Source of the DNA: Holophagaceae bacterium UBA1801
GTDB taxonomy: Bacteria > Acidobacteriota > Holophagae > Holophagales > Holophagaceae
Reading direction: 5' to 3'
Length of the DNA stretch: 17,589 bases
Assembly: GCA_002319925.1 (NCBI GenBank)
Contig: DCFP01000023.1
Location: 1 to 17,589 of the forward strand
Below the pieces are notes generated by a model. It had not been told where the DNA came from. It saw nothing but the letters and a program-made list of their open reading frames with translations, and searched no databases. Below are positions 13,782-17,589 of this stretch, in pieces. How positions within the stretch are numbered: position 1 is the stretch's first letter; each line of letters begins with the position of its first letter. The translations under genes were made by a program, and so were the position numbers.

Positions 13782-14435
13782 ATGCCTATTTCCCGGAAGC
13801 CCCTTCGAGCGGATGTCCACAAGGAACTGCTGGATCTGATCCTCCAGGGCAAGTTCACTCCCGGTCAGCGATTGAAGGACACGGAACTGGCGCTGCAGCT
13901 TGGCGTGAGCCGCACGCCCGTGCGCGAAGCGCTCCTGCGCCTGGAACGGGAAGGATTCATCTCAGCACAGCTGCATCAAGGGTTTTCCGTGAAACCCCTC
14001 AGCGAGTCCGAGATCCGGGATGTCTATCCGCTGGTGGGTCTGCTGGAATGCTCGGCCCTGGACGAGATCCCCGATCCCTCCCCCGCGAAGATCGAGCAAT
14101 TGAACCAGCTCAGCCACGCCATGCGGCAGGAGGGCGCCGATCCCCTGCGGCGCATCGAACTGGACGAGGCCTGGCACCGTACCTTGATCGCCGAGTCCGG
14201 AAACCAGCACCTGGCGCGGATCCTCGATGACCTCAAGCGCATCCTGTTCCGCTACGAATACGCCTTCATGCAGGTCTCTCAGTGGGTGACGGAATCCCTG
14301 GAAGAGCACCGCGCCATCGTGGCATCCCTCGAGCGCGGCAAGCGGCGCGAGGCCGTGCGCCTCCTGGATACGCACTGGGACCGCACCATGAAGACCATCC
14401 TTTCCACCAACTTCGAGAAAGGGAACACGGCATGA
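13782..14435 (+). CDS. GntR-family transcriptional regulator, FCD (FadR) subfamily
   Basis: 217 residues. The N-terminal winged helix is typical: LQGKFTPGQRLKDTELALQL, then GVSRTPVREALLRLEREGF (residues ~20-60). The C-terminal FCD ligand domain shows its conserved positions DEAWHRTLI, GNQHL, EEHRAIVASLERGKRREA and the last THWDRT, whose His/Asp residues bind metal and an organic-acid ligand in this family. Such regulators usually repress transport and catabolism genes and are released by the substrate or an intermediate. The frame could open at a TTG at 13758, but the ATG fits the family. No ribosome site precedes this ATG, which suggests a leaderless message. The stop overlaps the start of the TauE/SafE gene (ATGA), so regulator and transporter are co-translated. 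Confidence 0.93.
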   Translation: MPISRKPLRADVHKELLDLILQGKFTPGQRLKDTELALQLGVSRTPVREALLRLEREGFISAQLHQGFSVKPLSESEIRDVYPLVGLLECSALDEIPDPSPAKIEQLNQLSHAMRQEGADPLRRIELDEAWHRTLIAESGNQHLARILDDLKRILFRYEYAFMQVSQWVTESLEEHRAIVASLERGKRREAVRLLDTHWDRTMKTILSTNFEKGNTA

Positions 14436-15190
14436 CCAGCTCCGTCTGGGCGCTGCTCACGCTAGCCGGCTTTGGCGCTGGACTGCTGAACGCCATCGCT
14501 GGTGGTGGCAGTTTCCTCACGTTCCCCGCCTTAGTGTTCGCGGGTGTGCCGCCCATCGCCGCCAACGCCACGAGCGCCGTGTCCCTCAGCCCTGGCTACT
14601 TCGGTAGCGCGCTCGGCTTTCGCGCCGAGCTCATCGCGCAACCTCGCGCCCGGCTGGTCCGCGAGGGAATTGTGTGCGCCCTCGGCGGGGTCGCTGGCGC
14701 AGTACTGCTTCTGGTGACCCCACCCGCGGGCTTCGTGCGCGTGGTGCCCTGGCTGCTCCTATTCGCCACGGCGCTCTTCGTCTTCGGCTCGTTCCGGCCA
14801 ACAGGGAATGCACCAGCCGCCACGCGGGCTCTCCCCGGCGCGACCCAGCTGGCGGCACTCTTCGCAGTGGCGGTCTACGGTGGCTACTTCAATGGTGGGC
14901 TCGGCATCCTGCTGATGGCCCTCTACGCATTCAGCGCGGTATCCGATGTCCACGTGGCCAATGCGAAGAAGAACCTCCACTCCCTGGTGCTTTCGCTGGT
15001 TTCCGTAGCGGCCTTCATCGCGGCCAGGATCGTCCTCTGGCCTCAGGCCGCGGCCATGATCGTCGCCGCGACGGTGGGGGGTTTTGCTGGGGCTTGGCTG
15101 GGCCGGCGCCTTCCGGAAACCTGGGTGCGCGGATTTGTGGTGGCCGCGGGCCTTGTCATGACCGTGGTGTTCTTCAGAAAGGGGAGATGA
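14432..15190 (+). CDS. TauE/SafE (TSUP) family transporter
   Basis: 252 residues with about eight hydrophobic segments. The first half-signature is AGFGAGLLNAIAGGGSFLTF followed by PPIAANATSAVSLSPGYFGS. The second is VYGGYFNGGLGILLMALYAF. The GG.S..T.P and Y.G.F..G.G patterns at matching places in each half are characteristic. Family members export or import sulfite, sulfonates, sulfoacetate or simple organic anions. The family itself does not settle direction or substrate; a catabolic operon would fit export of an anionic product. The start is coupled to gntR by a 4-base overlap, and the end overlaps or abuts the deformylase-like gene. Confidence 0.9.
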   Translation: MTSSVWALLTLAGFGAGLLNAIAGGGSFLTFPALVFAGVPPIAANATSAVSLSPGYFGSALGFRAELIAQPRARLVREGIVCALGGVAGAVLLLVTPPAGFVRVVPWLLLFATALFVFGSFRPTGNAPAATRALPGATQLAALFAVAVYGGYFNGGLGILLMALYAFSAVSDVHVANAKKNLHSLVLSLVSVAAFIAARIVLWPQAAAMIVAATVGGFAGAWLGRRLPETWVRGFVVAAGLVMTVVFFRKGR

Positions 15191-15192
15191 CC

Positions 15193-15741
15193 ATGAGCGA
15201 CCGCGTGCTGCCCCTCGGAGATCCACGTCTGCGCCGCGTTTGCGACCCGGTGCGAGACGTGAAAGATCCGGACTTCCAGCTGGAGAATCGGCGATTGAAA
15301 GCAGCCTTGGATGCCTTCCGGGCGGAGATGGGTTTCGGCCGGGGCATCGCAGCGCCCCAGATCGGCATTCCCAAGCGCTTCATCTCCCTCAACCTCGGCA
15401 AGGGCACCCACTCCCTCATCAATCCGGAAATCACTTGGCGCAGCGAAGAGACATTTACCCTTTGGGACGACTGCATGTGCTTTCCGGACCTCCTGGTGAA
15501 GGTGCGCCGCCACGCCTCGATTTCGATCAAATTCCTGGATGAGGCCGGGCAGCCGCACGCATGGGAACGATTGGGGCAAGCGGAGTCCGAACTGCTGCAG
15601 CACGAACTCGATCATCTGGACGGCGTGCTGGCCACGGACCTGGCCCTTGATTCGCAAAGCATCATCTATCGAACGGCGTTCAACACTGATCCCGCCTACT
15701 TCCAGAAGCAGGTGGACTACGTGATCCAGCCCACGATCTGA
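15193..15741 (+). CDS. Peptide deformylase-like metalloenzyme
   Basis: 182 residues. The three deformylase motifs are present in variant form: GRGIAAPQIG (motif 1, residues 50-58), WDDCMCFPD (motif 2, C94 as metal ligand, in place of EGCLS) and QHELDHLDG (motif 3, H137, E138, H141). The metal site is therefore complete. From memory, the DDCMCFP form marks a separate branch annotated as peptide deformylase. Its place among transport and M20 amidase genes, away from fmt, suggests that it removes a formyl group from a small molecule rather than from nascent proteins; this is inference. The start at 15193 has AGGGGAG six bases upstream. The ATG at 15187 (overlapping the previous stop) would add two residues but lies on the ribosome site. 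Confidence 0.85.
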   Translation: MSDRVLPLGDPRLRRVCDPVRDVKDPDFQLENRRLKAALDAFRAEMGFGRGIAAPQIGIPKRFISLNLGKGTHSLINPEITWRSEETFTLWDDCMCFPDLLVKVRRHASISIKFLDEAGQPHAWERLGQAESELLQHELDHLDGVLATDLALDSQSIIYRTAFNTDPAYFQKQVDYVIQPTI

Positions 15742-15752
15742 GGGAGGTGGCC

Positions 15753-16901
15753 ATGGGCAACAGCACGCTGGAAGCCGAAATCGTCGCCTGGCGGCATCAT
15801 CTCCACGAGATCCCCGAGGTGGGCTTCGAGGAGCACAAGACCGCTGACTACGTCGCGGACAGGCTCACGGCCTTCGGCCTTGTGGTCTCGCGGGGCGTTG
15901 GCAAGACCGGGGTGGTGGGTACTTTGCAGCACGGTTCGGGCTCGCGCTCCATCGGGCTGCGGGCGGACATGGATGCCCTTGCCATTCAGGAGCACGGTGA
16001 GCAGGCCTACCGCTCGAAACACGACGGTCGCATGCACGCCTGCGGGCACGACGGCCACATGGCGATCCTGCTGGGTGCGGCGAAACTCCTCGCGCAATCC
16101 GACGACTGGAACGGCACTGTCCACTTCGTCTTCCAACCCGCAGAGGAGCACGGCCGCGGCGCCAAAGCCATGATCGCTGACAATCTCTTCATCCGGTTTC
16201 CCATGGATGAGATCTACGGGCTGCACAGCATGCCAGGCATGCCCGAAGGCCGCTTCGAGACCCGACCCGGCGGCATCATGGCCTCTGAAGACAATTTCGT
16301 GATCCACATCCATGGCCGGGGTGCCCACGCAGCGCGCCCCCACATGAGCATCGACCCCATCGTCATCGGCAGCGAGATCGTGCTGGCCCTCCAGACCATC
16401 GTCGCCCGGAGCCTTGATCCCACTGAACAAGCCGTGGTCTCCGTCACCGAGTTCATCACGAACGGCACCCGCAATGTCATCCCTGGCAAGGTCACCATCA
16501 AGGGCGACACGCGGAGCTACACACCCGCCGTGCAGGCGATGCTGAAGGACCGCATGGGCGCCCTGGTGGCGGGCATCTGCGCGGCCCACGGGGCTGAACA
16601 TGAATTCGAATACACCTACGAATTCGAGCCCACCGTCAACTCGCCGGAATGCATCGAGGCCGTCGCCAGCGCAGCCACTGACGTGGCTGGTGCGGAGAAC
16701 GTGGATGTGAACGGCCGGCCGGTGCTGGCTTCCGAGGACTTCGGCGCCTTCCTTCGCGTCATCCCCGGCAACTTCCTCTTCCTTGGCAGTGGCGTCGATG
16801 CCCTGCCCCTTCACAACCCACGTTTCGATTTCAACGATCACCTGCTGCTGCCTGGAGCGCGCTACTTCGCGGCCATAGCGAGGAAACGACTCAAACAATG
16901 A
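15753..16901 (+). CDS. M20-family amidohydrolase (hippurate hydrolase / N-acyl amino acid hydrolase type)
   Basis: 382 residues, normal for this family. These enzymes cut N-acyl or N-aroyl amino acids to the free acid and amino acid with a two-metal site. Visible motifs: GLRADMDALAIQE; the metal ligands in MHACGHDGHM (C97, H99); the catalytic E131 with E132 in FQPAEEHG; H158 in GLHSMPGMPEG; the dimerisation-domain sequence GRGAHAARPHMSIDP; and the last ligand H354 in LHNPRFDFND. All are intact. It was probably cytoplasmic because no signal peptide is present. A strong ribosome site (GGGAGG) precedes the ATG; a GTG two codons earlier is inside that site. It lies 11 bp after the deformylase-like gene, in the gntR operon. 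The acyl group and amino acid are not predictable. Confidence 0.93.
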   Translation: MGNSTLEAEIVAWRHHLHEIPEVGFEEHKTADYVADRLTAFGLVVSRGVGKTGVVGTLQHGSGSRSIGLRADMDALAIQEHGEQAYRSKHDGRMHACGHDGHMAILLGAAKLLAQSDDWNGTVHFVFQPAEEHGRGAKAMIADNLFIRFPMDEIYGLHSMPGMPEGRFETRPGGIMASEDNFVIHIHGRGAHAARPHMSIDPIVIGSEIVLALQTIVARSLDPTEQAVVSVTEFITNGTRNVIPGKVTIKGDTRSYTPAVQAMLKDRMGALVAGICAAHGAEHEFEYTYEFEPTVNSPECIEAVASAATDVAGAENVDVNGRPVLASEDFGAFLRVIPGNFLFLGSGVDALPLHNPRFDFNDHLLLPGARYFAAIARKRLKQ

Positions 16902-16905
16902 CTTG

Positions 16906-16974
16906 CACCACGAAGGCACGGAGGACACCGAGAAAGGTCTCCTTTTCCTCCGTTCGCTCCGTGTCTCCGTGGTG
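16906..16974. repeat. Imperfect inverted repeat between amidohydrolase and PLP-enzyme genes
   Basis: CACCACGAAGGCACGGAG (16906-16923) and the reverse complement of 16957-16974 (CACCACGGAGACACGGAG) match at 16 of 18 bases, with a 33-base interior. The sequence style (ACGAAGG/ACGGAGG steps) resembles intergenic repeats found dispersed in many GC-rich genomes. It begins 4 bp after the amidohydrolase stop and ends 25 bp before the next ATG, so it could cut or attenuate transcription between the two genes. Confidence 0.7.
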
Positions 16975-16999
16975 AATCTCTTTTCTTCAGGAGGACTCC

Positions 17000-17589
17000 A
17001 TGTCCCGCATCGTCAAATCCATCAACGAGTCCGTGCTCAAGCGCACGGCCAAGCGCTGCAAGGAGCGGGGCATCGTCATCCCCACCTTCAAGCAGATGAG
17101 GAATCCCGAGACGGCGCCCGAAAGCGTCAAGACCGCGCTGAAGGGCGTGGGACTGTGGGATGTCCACTCCGCCAACCTCTTCCGCATCACCTGGAAGAAC
17201 GACGCGAAGACCGGCCTCTTCGGTGGTCCCAACTTCCTCGAGATCCCGAAGGAGATCACGGGCATCAAGGCCCGCGTCATCGGCCTCGTTGGCAAGTTCT
17301 TCCCCACGGGCGCCCACAAGGTCGGCGCGGCCTTCGCGTGCCTGGTGCCCCGCCTCGTGAGCGGCGAATTCGATCCCGAGAAGCACAAGGCCGTCTGGCC
17401 CAGCACCGGGAACTACTGCCGAGGCGGCGCCTTCGATTCCGCAATCCTGGGCTGCACGGCCGTAGCCATCCTGCCCGAGAACATGTCCAAGGAGCGCTTC
17501 GACTGGCTCGGCAAGATCGGCTCCGAGGTGATCGCCACGCCTGGCTGCGAATCCAACGTGAAGGAAATCTACGACAAGTGCTGGGAGCT
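17000..17589 (+). CDS. PLP-dependent enzyme of the cysteine synthase/tryptophan synthase-beta fold, C-terminus beyond window
   Basis: The first 196 codons of a gene that continues past the right edge. The stretch VGKFFPTGAHKVGAAFACLV contains the likely PLP-binding Lys (AHK), and PSTGNYCRGGAFDSAILGC resembles the phosphate/substrate-binding loop of fold-type II enzymes. ILPENMSKERFDWLGKIGSE and TPGCESNVKEIYDKCWE follow. From memory, it matches a group of ~450-residue proteins annotated only as 'pyridoxal-phosphate dependent enzyme', whose reaction is not known to me. A strong ribosome site, GGAGG, stands six bases before the ATG. It follows the amidohydrolase by 98 bp with an inverted repeat between, so it may be the last gene of the gntR operon or a separate unit. 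It could act on the amino acid that the amidohydrolase releases. Confidence 0.85.
   Translation, partial: MSRIVKSINESVLKRTAKRCKERGIVIPTFKQMRNPETAPESVKTALKGVGLWDVHSANLFRITWKNDAKTGLFGGPNFLEIPKEITGIKARVIGLVGKFFPTGAHKVGAAFACLVPRLVSGEFDPEKHKAVWPSTGNYCRGGAFDSAILGCTAVAILPENMSKERFDWLGKIGSEVIATPGCESNVKEIYDKCWE

Noticed and set aside
15717..16928. 403-codon minus-strand frame opposite the M20 gene
   Set aside because: The plus-strand M20 motifs are complete; the antisense frame has no recognisable domain.

Overview
The window is GC-rich, compact bacterial DNA with 17 protein-coding genes, two of them cut by the window edges, plus one gene remnant and one large non-coding structured element. I think the source is an Acidobacteriota bacterium of the Holophaga/Geothrix type, but this is inference from the gene mix (HEAT-repeat protein with a Pro/Gly linker, multi-cluster ferredoxin, PLP enzyme of the 'FPTGAHKVGAA' type). 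No rRNA or other phylogenetic marker is present to prove it.

Left part (1-4870): the minus strand carries a truncated HEAT-repeat protein and, upstream of it, a VanW-family protein with a good sigma70-type promoter. A small exported protein of unknown function is divergent to these. Then comes a 539 bp gene-free element (3466-4004) bounded by near-identical 24-25 bp inverted repeats and a TA duplication. It is filled with perfect hairpins and two three-way-junction folds, and has no transposase. It abuts the stop codon of a minus-strand membrane protein that carries an orphan cysteine-rich signalling module.

Middle part (5063-10567): a decayed YciI/DGPF gene, a PhnB-like VOC protein and a 63-residue protein lie on the plus strand. 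They face a minus-strand operon (9208 to 6117) that encodes a renalase-like FAD oxidoreductase, GTP cyclohydrolase II (RibA) and a multi-cluster iron-sulphur protein, so flavin supply and flavin/Fe-S redox proteins are together. A YhcH-family protein is divergent to this operon, followed by a Sel1-repeat protein.

Right part (10570-17589): a likely catabolic locus, all on the plus strand. An EamA transporter overlaps an Ldh-family oxidoreductase. A rhomboid protease follows. Then come a GntR/FCD regulator, a TauE/SafE transporter, a deformylase-like enzyme and an M20 amidohydrolase, tightly coupled (ATGA overlaps or gaps under 15 bp), and the start of a PLP-dependent enzyme. The same palindromic site, TGTATACA with a shared A/T-rich flank, occurs just upstream of the transporter/Ldh pair and just upstream of gntR. 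This suggests one small regulon for import, deacylation and oxidation of an N-acylated or N-formylated amino- or hydroxy-acid, with export of a by-product. The substrate cannot be read from the sequence.
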